This document shows positions 34,101 through 45,970 of a DNA stretch of 64,000 nt, piece by piece. Numbering within the stretch: the stretch's first letter is position 1; every line of letters begins with the position of its first letter. The notes under the pieces were generated by a model. That model worked only from the letters and a program-made list of their open reading frames with translations. It ran no database searches and was not told where the DNA came from. Source of the DNA: Hysterangium stoloniferum. Lineage: Eukaryota > Basidiomycota > Agaricomycetes > Hysterangiales > Hysterangiaceae. The stretch is from positions 310,001 to 374,000 of the forward strand of contig WHVD01000014.1 in NCBI GenBank assembly GCA_015178975.1, read 5' to 3'. The position numbers and the translations under genes were made by a program.

Positions 34101-35690
34101 AAAATGTCCTGAGAGTGGATGGTCATGTTTGTACTGGAGAATCCTGAGGTGGAGGCCATTGGAGTCTGGTACATAGATGCAATTGTCAAGTCTAATGAAA
34201 CCATGCTGGTCGAGAGACCACCGGGGTTGACTGGGGTCCACAGGATTGTCAAAGTGTGCTTTAGTTATCAGGTCTAGTGGAATTGCTGATAGAATATCTT
34301 GGTGTAACTTCTCAATATCCATAATGATAATTCCATGGACAATGGGATGGATGAAGAAAGTTGCACAGACTGATGCGGTAAGTTTCTGATTTGTGAAAAT
34401 AGGTTTCAAGTTGTGTGGGTTTACCGTGGCATAGTCGTTGCTCCCCTCTTTAGGATAGACATCCCATTGTCTAGTTAAAGTGTCAGGTTTGCAGCCGAGA
34501 TGGCTGGGTCGAAAACGGATAGTCATATTGAAGGTGGATAGGTATTCAGACCAGTGGGCCTGCTGACCGGTCAAAAGTTTTGTAGTAGAAAAGTATTCCA
34601 GGTTTTTGTGATCTGTTACAATGTCAATCAGAATTCCCAATCCTTCCAAATAGTGTCGCCATGTTTTGAAAGCTGAAAAAATTGCCAGGAGTTCCTTATC
34701 ATGAACATTGTAATTGAGCTCTGCTCCAGTGAAAGTCTGGGACAGAAAAGCCATGGGGTGGACTTCTCCATCAGAGTCTTAGATAGACAGAATGGCTCCA
34801 AGTGCATAGTCTGAGGCATCTGTTTCAACAATGAGCGGGAAGTCCAGTTTCCAATGTGACAGAATAGGAGCTGAAGAAAAAGAATCTTTTAAAAGATTGA
34901 AAGCTTTATGACACTTATCATTAAAATTCCATGGAGTATCCTTACATGTAAGATGAGTAAGGGGAACCATGATGTCAGAATATCCACAGATAAACCATCA
35001 GTAAAAATTGGCAAAGCCGAGGAAAGGTTGTATGTCTTTGACTTTTTGGGGTTCTGGCCAATCTTTGATGACTTGTACTTTACTTTCATCCATGCAGAGT
35101 CTGTTGGGTCCCATTATGAAACCCAGGTATTCCACAGAGTCTGTGTCAAAAGTACATTTTTTACCATTTGCAAACCATGTTGTCTGAGTCTCTGGAGAAC
35201 TTCACAGACTTGTTTGTCATGTTCTGCAGGGTCCTCGGAATAGATAAGAATGCCATCCAAGTAAACAATGATGCATACATTGAGCATGTCAGAGAAAATG
35301 TTGTTGATAAAATGTTGAAAAACAGATGGAGCATTGGTGAGTCGAAAGGGCATCACCAACCACTCAAAGGCCCCATAACAGGTTCTGAAAGTGGTTTTCC
35401 ATTCATCACCCGCAGAGATCCAGACCAAATGGTAGGCGTGTTTAAGGTCTATTTTGGTATAAATCTGGGCATTCCGCAGAGCATTGAGCAGGTCAGATGT
35501 AAGTGGGAGTCCTGTTTTGTGACAGCATTGAGTCCTCTGAAATCAACACATAGTCTAAGGGTTCCATCCTTTTTCTTGACAAACAGAACAGGTGCTCCAA
35601 AAGGACACTTAGAGGGTCTGATAAAGCCTATGGACAAGTGTTCAGCCAGGAAATCGTGGATTGCAGAACATTCCATGGATTAAAGTGGGT
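33984..35690 (-). pseudogene. Gypsy-3 reverse transcriptase and RNase H
   Basis: RT fingers and palm: [34 protein letters not shown], then after a frameshift [20 protein letters not shown] and [16 protein letters not shown], with YxDD changed to YLDG. RNase H: FPLIVETDASDYALGAILSI, DKELLAIFSAFKTWRHYLEG and IVTDHKNLEYF. At least three frameshifts or stops. Order and motifs are those of Ty3/Gypsy Pol. Confidence 0.85.
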
Positions 35691-36272
35691 AAATATGTCC
35701 TAGGGGTGGCTGGGCACCTTCTTCGAGGTTGATTTTAAGTTGTACTCTCTGTGGGGCAGAAGCCGGTCAGCTTTTTGCTTACTAAAAACATCCACAAAGT
35801 CATGATCTTTCCCCGGGACACCTTCTAGATCAGTGGTTTGCTCAGATGTGGATACTGGAGTTGAGAAATGACCAGTTGCTTCATCAATTTTTAAATTGAT
35901 AGTGAATGGGTCCCTAATAAATGCTGCAGCATTAATAAGAGAAATAGATGGAGGTGCCATGGGTTCTGGGGAAGCCATGGGTGCCGTAGGGATCACAGGA
36001 GTCCTCGGGACTGCAGGTGCCAGGAAGGCCATGGGTGCTATGGAGGCCGTGTCAGGCACAGTTTTCTTGGAATCCACAGGTGTCCAGAAAGTTATGCTGT
36101 TTGCTACCCAGTCAATCAATGGATTGTAGCAGGTAAGCCAGTTACATATGTCCTAGGACAACCAAGCAACTTGAGCTTGAGTCTAACTGGGTCACATAGA
36201 AAGTGACCAACTGGGAAGTTCCACATGGGAAATAGATGGATAAATCACAAGCTTGGGTGACAACTGAATTGC

Positions 36273-36668
36273 TTATGCCATCGAGAAGTCGGAGGCCAAC
36301 TGGGTTGACAACAGATTATTTTGCGTGAATTTTGTATCTAAAAAACAATGAGTTGAGCTGGAATCTATGAGTGCTGAAAAACCGAATTTCGGAATCATAT
36401 TAGACATAAGTTTAATAAAAAATGAATCAGAATGCAAAAGAGCACATGCGTTGAGATGGGTAAACTCATGAATGCATGGAGAGGCAATGCAACCCCCAAC
36501 CTGCATGGAGTCTGCAGGGTTGCTTACTCTTTTTTTGAGTTGGAAGCTGGTTTGTCCTTTGACGGGGTTTCTGTGGAGGAAGTCTTGGCTGTTCGACCTT
36601 TTGCAGAGTTTGCTTTTGCCAGCAGACATTCCGGAACTTGATGACTGGGTTTTCCGCACAAGAGACAA
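36273..36668 (-). pseudogene. Gypsy-3 aspartic protease region
   Basis: Contains FGFSALIDSSSTHCFLDTKF, the retropepsin active-site region in the Asp-Ser-Gly/Ser form with THCFLD, common in fungal chromoviruses. The frame overlaps the end of gag and stops before RT. Confidence 0.7.
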
Positions 36669-36776
36669 AGGTTATTGTCCATACAATGTTGTCTTTCTTG
36701 TGGGGTCAATTTGCCATCGGGTCTGAGCTTGCCTGTAAGGTCAGATTTTCCAGTTAGCTTGCCGGACTGTTGACCT

Positions 36777-36820
<44 letters not shown>

Positions 36821-37811
36821 AGAAGACTTTTTATTATTCTTCTTTTCAGATTGCGTGGAGTTTTGGTTGCTGGTGGATGAAGTGTTGTTGTTGGCTTTAT
36901 TGGCTGTGGACTTGTTAACTTTGTCTGCGGAGGTCTCACAGGTAACTTCCACATGACATTCCCAATAGTGTGCATCCACATTTTGAGCCTTAAGGTGCAT
37001 ACGGGACAGTGTTTTTGGCTTGCCATCTTCTCCTTTCAAGACTTCGTCTTTAAGGCGGGATGGCAGACCGGCATAGAACTGGTGGCAGAGAGTGGGATTG
37101 CCCCACTGACAATGAGCTGCAAGATTGTTGAATTGGACAATATAGTCCGTGATGCGCTGTGTGTCCTTCATACGAAGATTAGTGAGACTATTCTCAGCTT
37201 CTCCGGTCAGGTCATATAGGCCAAAGTTGGTTTCTAGCTCCTCAACAAAAGCATCCCAATCTTCGAGCCAAAGCAGCTCTTCCTCAGAAAGTCTGCTAAA
37301 AGCCAGTTTGAACCATTTCAATGTGGATCCTGACAGGTATGAAAGTGCATAGTTGACTTTTTGGGAGTCTGTGGAAAATGCAGCAGATCGATCACAGAAA
37401 TTGAAGCAACATTGCATGAGGAAAGTGGAAAGTTTGTTGGGGTTGGAACCTGTGAAGGGTTCTGGAGCATTGACTTTTGACTGTGGAGGTTCCAGATCCT
37501 TCTTGTTGCCTTCTCCGAGCATGTGATTCATCAATCTCTCTAAAGTGATTGCTAACAACTCAGAGATGGGGTCTGAAAGTGGTGGTCAATCATGAGATGG
37601 GGGATTTTCAACACCTTTGCCCTTGTCAGGGGCCATGGTGCTTGGATTCATCCAGGTTTTCTGGGACTTCTTCAATACAGGCTTCTTCCATGGCATCTGG
37701 CTGGTCTGTGAGTGTCTGGCTGGTATACAAAGTAAGTGGGGAATGAAGAGTCAATGGTCCAGGTGATAATGCCTGTACATGTGCTTTTCTTCTTGGTGGC
37801 ATATTGAACAA
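36524..37811 (-). pseudogene. Gypsy-3 gag (capsid and zinc knuckle)
   Basis: Begins MFNMPPRRKAHVQ at 37811, then breaks (frameshift near 37620, TGA near 37585). The main 344-codon frame starts at 37558. The capsid core shows EPFTGSNPNKLSTFLMQCCF and LTNLRMKDTQRITDYIVQFN. A poly-Asn run follows (encoded by a TTG/CAA repeat at 36779-36822), then a CCHC knuckle CLLCGKPSHQVPEC. The product packages RNA; family function. Confidence 0.85.
36779..36822. repeat. Trinucleotide TTG/CAA repeat within gag
   Basis: About 14 consecutive GTT/TTG units encoding polyasparagine in the sense frame. Confidence 0.9.
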
Positions 37812-37836
37812 TCTGTGAGTCTTAGTCAGAAAATAC

Positions 37837-38662
37837 TGTTAAGTTTGCATACATGGAGGGTTTCTGGAGAAACCTGCAGGAAAGCTGGTAGGACTTGGCT
37901 TCAGCTAATAGACTGCACCCTCATGAGATCGTCTTGTCCAATTTCAAATGGGCAGATGGGAATCCTGAGGAGTCCAGGCAGAGTTTGTAGTTTGAGAGGT
38001 CAGGGAGTCAAGATGAATAAGTTGGAGGTTGAGTGATAGAGGGGTTGGAGCCCGTGGGCTCCAACAAGTAAAAGCGGTGTGTTTCAAAGAGGAGTTTAGA
38101 GTGGAAAATATACTAAGATTACTGGGGGGAATCTAAGCTGATTTTCTGACTGGATTGTATGTACAACATCTGTCAGACTATATAGACTGTGGAATGAATA
38201 ACATACCAAATCTAGTAATAATGAAAACTAAAATAGCAAACATGAAATGAGATAAATAAACACCAAACTTGGTGTTAGGAATGGAATGGAGCAGAGCGGA
38301 GTCCAAATTGTGACAGGTCGTAAAACCATAACAGGAACAGGGTGGGAGCAGAGTCCAAATCATGACAGGTCATTTGACTATAACAGGAACAGGGCTCAGT
38401 TAGAGAGCTGACGGGTTGTCCGAGTGGGGTCCAGTGACTGGTGCATGGGACAGGGTCGGGGATAGACAGGGACAGAGTCTGGCGGGTATTCCAGTGACTG
38501 ATACATGAAGTAACAAAGGTCAAGTGTAAACAGGTCTGATGTATGGAGTCCAGTGGGTATTCCAGTAAACTGATAATTGGTGCATGTAGGGTGCAGGTAT
38601 GTGTAGGGTGTGGGTGCATATAAGTTAGTGCCCAGAGTCTGGTGGGATTTCCAGTCGTAACA
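37837..38662 (-). mobile_element. Gypsy-3 5' LTR (LTR-C)
   Basis: 826 bp. The sequence next to it on the internal side begins GTATTTTCTGAC in sense and does not start with TGG, so a classical tRNA primer-binding site is not evident; self-priming is possible. Confidence 0.9.
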
Positions 38663-38667
38663 CAGCC

Positions 38668-39198
38668 TGACAGTATGGCAGCAGTGGGAGGAGTTTGAAT
38701 TCCTTGTGGGAAAAACCTAGGCTTGCTACACTCACATGCAGACTGTGAGAAAACCTAGGCTCACTGCTTGCAGATACAGATGCTCACTTCACTTGCAGAT
38801 CAGACCATGGGAACATACTGCTCACTTTGCTCACAGATGCTTCTATTTTATGACTCAGCAATGATGCCCATGGACCCACTGATGCAAATTAACTTATATG
38901 ATGATGCTAGACTAAAAAGGAAGTTCATTGTCTGGGCTTACTGTCCACTTGTGCAGCACTTCCTAATTAGGAAGGTAACTATTGTGATGTGCAAGTTTTT
39001 GGTGTAAACCTAGAACCCATGTCATTTATGTAGAAGTTACATTTTGTTATTTAAAACTTTAGTAAGTCCACTTGAGAATTAATACCACTCAAGGAAGGGC
39101 TAAAACTAAGGATGTACTAATTAAAATGGTGCACAAGGTATATTTCACCAGGAAAATGTACACTAGATGTGTTAAGGAGTGCATGCAAAGCTTATTGG
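38668..39198. other. Unassigned stretch between Gypsy-3 and the next LTR-C
   Basis: Contains a short duplicated motif (AAAACCTAGGCT twice at about 38725-38760) and a 79-codon frame at 38768-39007 with no recognisable domain. No gene is supported. Confidence 0.35.
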
Positions 39199-40379
39199 AG
39201 GGTTTCTGGAGAAACCCATGGGAAAGCTGGTATCAGCTTATAGGCTGTGCCCCTCACAAGATCGTGGCATCCAATTTCAGACAGGCAGATGGGAATCCCA
39301 GGGAGTCCAGGAGCAGTTGGTGGGTTGAGAGGTTGGAGAGTCAATTGTGGGAATCCCGTGGAGGTCAAGGGGTCGGGTGGTGATAGGTCAGAGGTCGAGT
39401 GATAGATAGGTCAGAGCCCATGTGTCAGGGGACAACTTCAAGTTCCCCAAATTCACTCCTAACCTTCCAAAGATCTAGTCTCACAAGTCTAGGATGAGGG
39501 CACCCTTCCTTTTATCACATTTTCAAACTCAGCTGCACCTTTAGTTAGTCACCCACTAGCTGAGGGCTCCTTAGACTTTTCTCTTCAGATTCCCTCTGCT
39601 AGGTAAGTAGTATTATACTCTGTATGTATGTAAATAGATAGGTATAGACTTACTTCCGATTCCCTCTGCTAGTGCCCCAACTCAGTCACAGTGTGAGTCA
39701 GTGTGGTCTAGAGAGTCACCCTTACACCATGGGCTCTGACAAGGTAATTAGCAGTGTGTTTCAAAGAGAGGAATAGAGCAGAAAATGTACTGAGATTGTT
39801 GAGGGGAATCTAAGCTGATTTTCTGACTGGTTTGTATGTATAATATCTGCCAGACTATATAGACTGTGGAATGTATGTTATACCAAATCCAGTAATAATG
39901 AAATCCAAACTAGTAATCATGAACCAAGATAAGTAAACACCAAATGAGGTGTTAGGAGTGGAATGGTCCAAAATGTGACAGGTCATTAGACCATAATGGG
40001 AATGGGGTGGGAGCAGAGTCCAAAATGTGACAGGTTGTTAGACCATAACAGGAACAGGGTGGGAGCAGAGTCCAAAACATGACAGGTCATTTGACCATAA
40101 TGGGAATGGGGCTCAGTTGGAGAGCTGATGGGTTTTCTGAGAGGAGTCTGGTGACTGATGTGTGGGACAGGGTCAGAGATAGACAGGTATGACATGCACA
40201 GGTCCCACAGGTATTCCGGTGACTGATTCATGAGACAATGAAGGTCAGACATGGGCAGGTTCAATGTCCAGGTCCCAGCAGGTGTTCTGGTTAACTGATA
40301 TGTACAGTAACTGGTGCATGTAGGGTGTGGGTGTATATAGGGTAGTGCCCAGAGTCTGGCAGGGTTTCTGGTCATAACA
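39199..40379 (-). mobile_element. LTR-C copy, truncated at its left end, interrupted by LTR-D
   Basis: Colinear with LTR-C from GGAGGGTTTCTGGAGAAACC to GGTCATAACA. The first about 30 bp are missing. A 304-bp LTR-D is inserted at 39423-39726. No target duplication is expected for the truncated copy. Confidence 0.85.
39423..39726. mobile_element. Solo LTR-D, 304 bp, target duplication CCATG
   Basis: Starts TGTCAGGGGACAAC and ends CACCCTTACA. CCATG is present at 39418-39422 and 39727-39731. LTR-C without the insert reads GAGCCCATGGGCTC here. An internal duplication (ATTCCCTCTGCTAG) is seen near 39588 and 39659. Confidence 0.9.
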
Positions 40380-40553
40380 AGATGTAACAGTTCTCATGTT
40401 TTGGTGTGTTGAAATAGGCTCTAGCACCCAAGTCTATATCAAGCTTACATGACCATGCCAAGCCACATGGTATGTTAAACATGTATACAACTGTCTCACC
40501 CTCACATTCACAGTGGCCTATTTAACTACCATACTTACAGCTCCATACCTCAG
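40380..40553. repeat. Old repeat related to 5004-6313, left of the TIR element
   Basis: Shares TTGAAATAGG, CAAGTCTATATCAAGCTTACATG and CATACCTCAG with the region 5004-6285; CAAAGTACAC...ACTGAGCATACTTTG continues it right of the insert at 41178. Confidence 0.45.
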
Positions 40554-41170
40554 GAGGATAACCCAAAACTTTAAAAAAGTTATTTATGTACTAAAGTATA
40601 TATATATATATCGTTTGCTGTAGAATTAAAATTGAATCAAATTCAGTCTATCAGATGACATTCTGGAGAATAAGGAAATATTAATATTTATCTTGTATCT
40701 GACAAAAGTTAGTCAAACAAACATATATAGATTATCCTTTGGGGGATAAATTCCACAACATGGATTGGTTGGTTAGATAGTTCTGGTTAACTTTCTAAAC
40801 CAAATAAATCTAAATTATATGAACTACATTGGAAAGTTCATATATATACAAGAGAATACATCTTATCCCCAAGATTAAGTCATAACCCAAATAATTTTGT
40901 TTAACCATGACGTTTGTGCATATTTTAAAAGTCACAGAGATACTAGAGAATGCATCTTATCCCAAAGATTAAGTCATAACCAAATAACCTTGTATAACCA
41001 TGATATTTGTACATATTTTAAAAGAGCATACAAGTCTTAAAGATGAAATTTTGGGGGTAATAAAATATAAACCCCTAAAACATGTAGTCATAGCCAGAGG
41101 AAATAGTCTCACTTGAAAATATGAGGATTTCTCCAAAGAATTTTGTATATTCAATAAATTGTGACTATCC
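40554..41170 (+). mobile_element. Short non-autonomous TIR element, about 617 bp, copy 1
   Basis: Starts GAGGATAACCCAAAACTTT and ends GTGACTATCC. Imperfect terminal repeats are GGATAACC versus GGATAGTC. It is flanked by ACCTCAG at 40547-40553 and 41171-41177. A second copy lies at 60892-61515. It has no coding capacity and contains an internal repeat (AGTCATAACCCAAATAA). Confidence 0.6.
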
Positions 41171-41925
41171 ACCTCAGTCAAAGTACACACTGACATTGAC
41201 TGAGCATACTTTGTTACATGATGATCTAATGTCAAATATTATTTTATTTTGGTAATTTTCAATACAAAATTGATGAACTATCTACTTATTTTGCAAAAGA
41301 AACATGTCACAGCACTTTCCTATAGCCTAAGTGTACCCCTTGCTCAACCCCTCCCCTGACAAGTCACGTGGATACACATGACCACATAATACTCAATAAA
41401 AAAGTGTCAATGTAGTATAAGTCTGTACCACACATCTCATCAAAGTTGCTGTTGAGCAACTTGGATCATTTGATGTGGTATGCCCATCACTAGTTGATTT
41501 AATGGTGCTCTTCTGAAATATTGTGCTGTCCTTGGCTAAATATCAGATGGTATCAAATGCTGGGATTGGCCATAGCACACCATTAGTTACCAGATGTGAT
41601 ATGATGCCTAATGCACATCTACTCTGAAGCCACTGTGAAAAAATGGGACTGGGTTCATAATATCAATGCCTGAGGTATTTTCTTGTGCTACAAGGAAGCA
41701 GCAATTCAGATGATCACACATCATTGGTGGGCTACATCCATCTAATGATATTCAATTCTGGCTGAGTATGTTTTTTTTCAATCCTGCTTGTAGGTGTATC
41801 TTCTGTAACTGGAAAGAAAGGTTCAATAAGACACTTGTGCACCTGATGTCGTGTGTGCTTATCATACTGGTATCATTAGCAGTTACTCAATGGGTGCCAT
41901 ACTACACTAGTAAGTTTGCAGTAAG
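41171..41925. other. Intergenic, probably decayed LINE sequence on its right part
   Basis: No clean frame. From about 41400 on, short pieces read like the upstream part of the LINE tail that follows, with stops. Confidence 0.35.
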
Positions 41926-42358
41926 AGGTCTCACTTGAACTCGAGCAGAACAGTATCTCCTACAACATGGGAGAAGTCATCCATGAATACAATGTTCTAT
42001 CATTTATAGCTCAACCAGCTGACACCCTTGCAAAAGAGGCTGTCAACTTACATCCCCAATCCTCCAATCCTCCATTGTGTGGGCCCTGGAGCATGTGAAG
42101 GCTCACTCTCTGAACCCTTGGTGCAAAGACTGGCTCAACCTCCCCCACACCAACACTGCCACCATTGCACTACACAAACCTCCCATCCTGCACCTTTCAA
42201 AGTTCCACAAGGAATGTGGAAGGCCCCACCACACTCACCCACATCATCCAGGCCATCATGGGCCATGGATTCTATGGCACCTACTACCACCATTTTCTCC
42301 CCAACTTCCTAAAAGCTGTAATGAGACAGTTACACTCAGTCGTGCGCAGATAGTATGC
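41926..42358 (+). pseudogene. LINE (non-LTR retrotransposon) RNase H tail
   Basis: In shifting plus-strand frames it encodes AQPADTLAKEAVN (end of RNase H), then LPHTNTATIALHK and IIQAIMGHGFYGTYYHHFLP. This is the region after RNase H in basidiomycete LINEs that normally runs into a CPCG zinc motif. It is frameshifted and truncated at the right by a Copia LTR. Confidence 0.6.
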
Positions 42359-42359
42359 A

Positions 42360-42591
42360 AACATCTGAGGTGATGTGTACCTAGCTTAAAGACTAAATAC
42401 GAAATGTAGTCTTTTCATGTACAAATAAGTAAATCAATAATCACATTGTTGAAAACATTATATGAAACAAGGTTAGTGTGATGAGACACTAAACAAAAAA
42501 AAAGTTGGACAAAATTATATAACAATTGTGTCATTTCAGGACAATCAGAAACAAAGGGTCAATAGACTGTGTTGCACTTGAATTTCCAACA
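42360..42591 (-). mobile_element. Copia 3' LTR, approximate left end
   Basis: In sense it starts TGTTGGAAATTCAAGTGC, directly preceded by the polypurine tract GAGGGGGAG (42592-42601), the classic Copia arrangement. A TATA-like TTATATAAT lies near 42516. The left end within the LINE tail is uncertain. Confidence 0.6.
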
Positions 42592-44024
42592 CTCCCCCTC
42601 AAGGTGAGCACAGTCCTAGTTCAGCAGCAAAATGTTTGACTTTCGGTGAGGGCAATGCTTTGGTTAGGGTGTCGGCAACCATGTCGGCTGTGGGGCAATA
42701 GATAAGGCATAGTTTACCATTTTCGATGACCCAACGAATGAAGTGAAAACGGATGTCGATGTGTTTCGTGCGAGTGTGATATTGATGATCTTTTGCAAGT
42801 GCAATAGCAGATTGGTTGTCAGAAAAGAGAGTCGTTGGACCAGAGATAGGTGTGAAAAGTTACCCAATAAGAGTACGGAGCCATAATGCCTCTTTCACAG
42901 CATGTGTTGCAGCAACATACTCACTCTCTGTTGTCGAAAGTGAAACAATTCCTTGACACTTTGAGGACCACGATACGGCTCCACCATCAATGAGGAAGGC
43001 ATATCCTGATATCGCTCGTCGATCTTCACCCATACTTCCATACGCATCTGCAAAACCAGTCAGCACTTTCTCAGCTCCCCCATATGTCAATTTCAGATGC
43101 TTTGAGCCTAACAGATAACGATAGATGTGTCAAACAGCATCCCAGTGTGTTGGTCCAGGGTTGCTTGAAAATCATGATATGGTGGTTACAGCATAAGAGA
43201 TGTCAGGATGTGTGCCAAGAGAGGCATACATCAGTGAGCCTACTGCTTCACGATAAGGGACATGACACATTATTGCATACTCTTCACCAGTTGAGGGGGC
43301 TTGCCCAGAATGGAGGTGAACATTCAGCTCCATTGGAGTGGATACAGGCTTAAGTTCTGCGAAACCAAAATGACGTAGAATAGAGTCGATGTAGGATGCT
43401 TGGGATAGGGAGATAGTATGTGTGTCTCGATTTCTTGTGACCTCAATGGCTAGCAACCAATGGAGTTCACCCAAATCAGTAATCTCAACGTACTTGCTGA
43501 TTTGCGACTTGAGGGAAATAACATGATCAAGGGATTTTGCAGCTATAGTGCAATGATCCACATGTACCACCACAATTGTGTGTTCACCTGAGTCTCCACG
43601 TCAAAAAAATATGGCTCGATCAACATTGCACTGTACAAAGTTTAGTTTGTCGACTAGAATTTCGACTAGCCTCTGATACCAACATCTCCCACTTTGTTTT
43701 AGGCCATACAGTGTTTTACGTAATCGACAGACCTTTTTGGGGTGTTTGGACGATTTGAAGCCTGGTGGTTGACACATGTAGAGGACCTCATCTTCAGTGA
43801 GGGTACCATTTAGGTAAGCACCTTTGATGTCGATCTGATGAAGTTTGAGGTCGAGACGAGCTGATAGGGCTAGGACAGTTCATATGGAAGACAGGTTGGT
43901 GACTGGGGCATAGGTGTTGAAGTAATCAACACCAGGGACCTGTGAGAAACCTTGAGCTATGAGATGTGCTTTATGGCATACAATATGGCCAGCAGCATCT
44001 TTCTTGGCACGGAAAACCCACTTT
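42592..44024 (-). pseudogene. Copia reverse transcriptase and RNase H fragment
   Basis: In sense from the right: KWVFRAKKDAAGHIVCHKAH, VDYFNTYAPVTNL, KLHQIDIKGAYLNGTL, KTLYGLKQSGRCWYQRLVE, then the palm motif VVVHVDHCTI (YVDD changed to HVDH). ITDLGELHWLLAIEV follows and the RNase H end reads SLSTTESEYVAATHAVKEAL. A few stops and frameshifts. The 5' part is missing: the frame ends exactly where the foldback element begins at 44025. Confidence 0.85.
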
Positions 44025-44610
44025 CACTGGAGGCATCCCAAGATTTTTGGAGTTGGAAAACCTTCAGAAAATCTTGTTATTTGGCCAAATTTTCTAAGTG
44101 TTTTGTGAATTGAAAAACTCTTTGAAAATTCTGAGTTTTAGTAGGTTTTTCTGAGGCCAAAAATTGGATCTGAAAATTCTAAAAATTTGCATCAGGAAAT
44201 TATGAGGAAATATTGTTGGAAATAGCCTATTCTTTATGGATTTTCTGAATAAGAAAACTTTTAGAAAACCCTGTATTTTGTTAGGATTTTTCCACCTAAC
44301 AAAATCCTATGAAAACTGTAATAATGTGCCTAGAGAAATCAATTGAAAACCACATATTTCTACTTAATTTTGCCCCTGAGGGAATTCAGTGAAAACTATG
44401 GTTTTCTGCCTGAAAAATCTTGAGCCAAGACAAAGTTTTTTTAATGTTTTGTCAAGGGGAAAACCATGATGAAATTTACAATTTAATTATACATAAAATC
44501 ATTGAAAAATTATATATTTCAACAAAATTCTCCTTAGTCACAAACACTATGGAAATTCAAAAAATCTGTTTGTGAAATCATGAAGAAATTGATGATTTTC
44601 CATGAGTTTC
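44025..44610 (+). repeat. Left arm of foldback element, outer part
   Basis: Reverse complement of 59440-60024. Recognisable by GATTTTTGGAGTTGGAAAAC at the outer end and ATGATTTTCCATGAGTTTC at the inner end, where Gypsy-1 is inserted. Confidence 0.9.
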
Positions 44611-45894
44611 TGTGAAGGGTATGCATATATCATGATTGGACTGTGGAATAATACATATATTATAGTATTATATTATTTAGTTCTTACTCTTTTTCCCTAA
44701 CTCTCTAGATCTTCGAGCATACCCGTATTTCTTAGTTCGAAGTCTTGTGTATATCTATGGGCGCTCTCAGCGCTAAATGGAGACAACTTTTTACCCCGCA
44801 GACACCACTTCGTAACGACTCAGACGTCGAATAACGAGAGGTGTCAAGGGTAGTATCTCAGCTACCATAAAGGTAGCATTCTCTAGTCTACTAATAGCCT
44901 TTTGAACTCGAACCGCTAATGTAAAGGGTATGCATATATGCATACCTGGACTAAGGAATAATAACCGGATTATAGTACTTTATTATTTACCTTTTATTTT
45001 CTTTCTTTATATTCTTTCTATATTTCGAGCACACCTTGATTTGTAGTTCGAAGCTTTGTGTATACATATGGGCGCCCTCGGTGCCAAACGATAGACAACT
45101 TTTTACCCAGCAGACACCACTTCGTAATGACTCAGACGTCGAATAACGAGAGGTGTCAAGGGTAGTATCTCAGCTACCATAAAGGTAGCATTCTCTAGTC
45201 TACTAACAGCCTTTTGAACTCGAACCGCTAAGGTCGAGTTCCGCTTTCAAGACTTTGCACTTGTCGACACCGTAGTCGACTCACGCTACTAATACTCTAT
45301 CCTAGACACTCAGTCTTTAGCTGAGTATCTTTCTTATTTCTAGCTACTAGTTGTACCGTAAAAGGTCAACTCGTTATCTTACTGTTCTAAGCCGTCGCGA
45401 GCAACTATACAGTTGCTCTTGAGGCGTGCAGTGCGTTCTTATACTAGTACTAACAGTCTAGTAGTCTATAGTATTGTACTGATGGTCAATACTCTCTAAT
45501 ATTAGTTGAATAAACACTATTCTTCGTATATAGAGCGGTCAGAACCCACCACTCTTCACAGCTAAGGTCGAGTTCTGCTTTCAAGACTTTGCGCTCATCG
45601 ACACCGTAGTCGACTCACGCTACTAATACTCTATCCTAGACACTCAGTTGTTAGCTGAATATCTTTCTTATTTCTAGCTACTAGTTGTACCGTAAAAGGT
45701 CAACTCGTTATCTTACTGCTCTAAGCCGTCACAAGCAACTATACAGTTGCTCTTGAGGCGTGCAGTGCGTTCTTATACTAGTACTAACAGTCTAGTAGTC
45801 TATAGTATTGTACTGACGGTCAATACTCTCTAATAGTAGTTGAATAAACACTATTCTTCGTATATAGAGCGGTCAGAATCCACCACTCTTCACA
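44611..45894 (+). mobile_element. Gypsy-1 5' LTR, split by a solo LTR
   Basis: The LTR parts are 44611-44919 and 45566-45894. Start TGTGAAGGGTATGC, end ACTCTTCACA. The internal region starts GTAGTGATCCGGGCCGG, where a primer-binding site would lie; it does not begin with TGG. Confidence 0.95.
44920..45560 (+). mobile_element. Solo LTR-A nested in the Gypsy-1 5' LTR, target duplication GCTAA
   Basis: Starts TGTAAAGGGTATGC and ends CTCTTCACA, with GCTAA at 44915-44919 and 45561-45565. It is a member of the same LTR family as its host LTR. Confidence 0.95.
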
Positions 45895-45970
45895 GTAGTG
45901 ATCCGGGCCGGACCGTTCTTTTCCTACGAGGAAAAACTTATTATTTGACTACTAAGACCTGGACACGCGA

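Larger units (their letters stand above)
30790..38662 (-). mobile_element. Gypsy-3: full-length chromodomain LTR retrotransposon, target duplication CAGCC
   Basis: 7873 bp bounded by LTR-C copies (30790-31596 and 37837-38662), with CAGCC at 30785-30789 and 38663-38667. Sense order from the right: LTR, gag, protease, RT, RNase H, integrase, chromodomain, antisense gene, polypurine tract AAAGGGAGGGTAC, LTR. All frames are broken. Many CpG sites seen in the younger LTR-C copy are TpG or CpA here. Confidence 0.95.

Noticed and set aside
35168-35683. 171-codon plus-strand ORF within Gypsy-3
   Set aside because: Antisense shadow of RT; unlike the gene at 31797-32640 it is not matched by splice sites or conserved motifs.
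44025-44040. Calling the foldback element a CACTA transposon outright
   Set aside because: Ends read CACTGG, but no 3-bp target duplication and no transposase were found, so the superfamily stays open.
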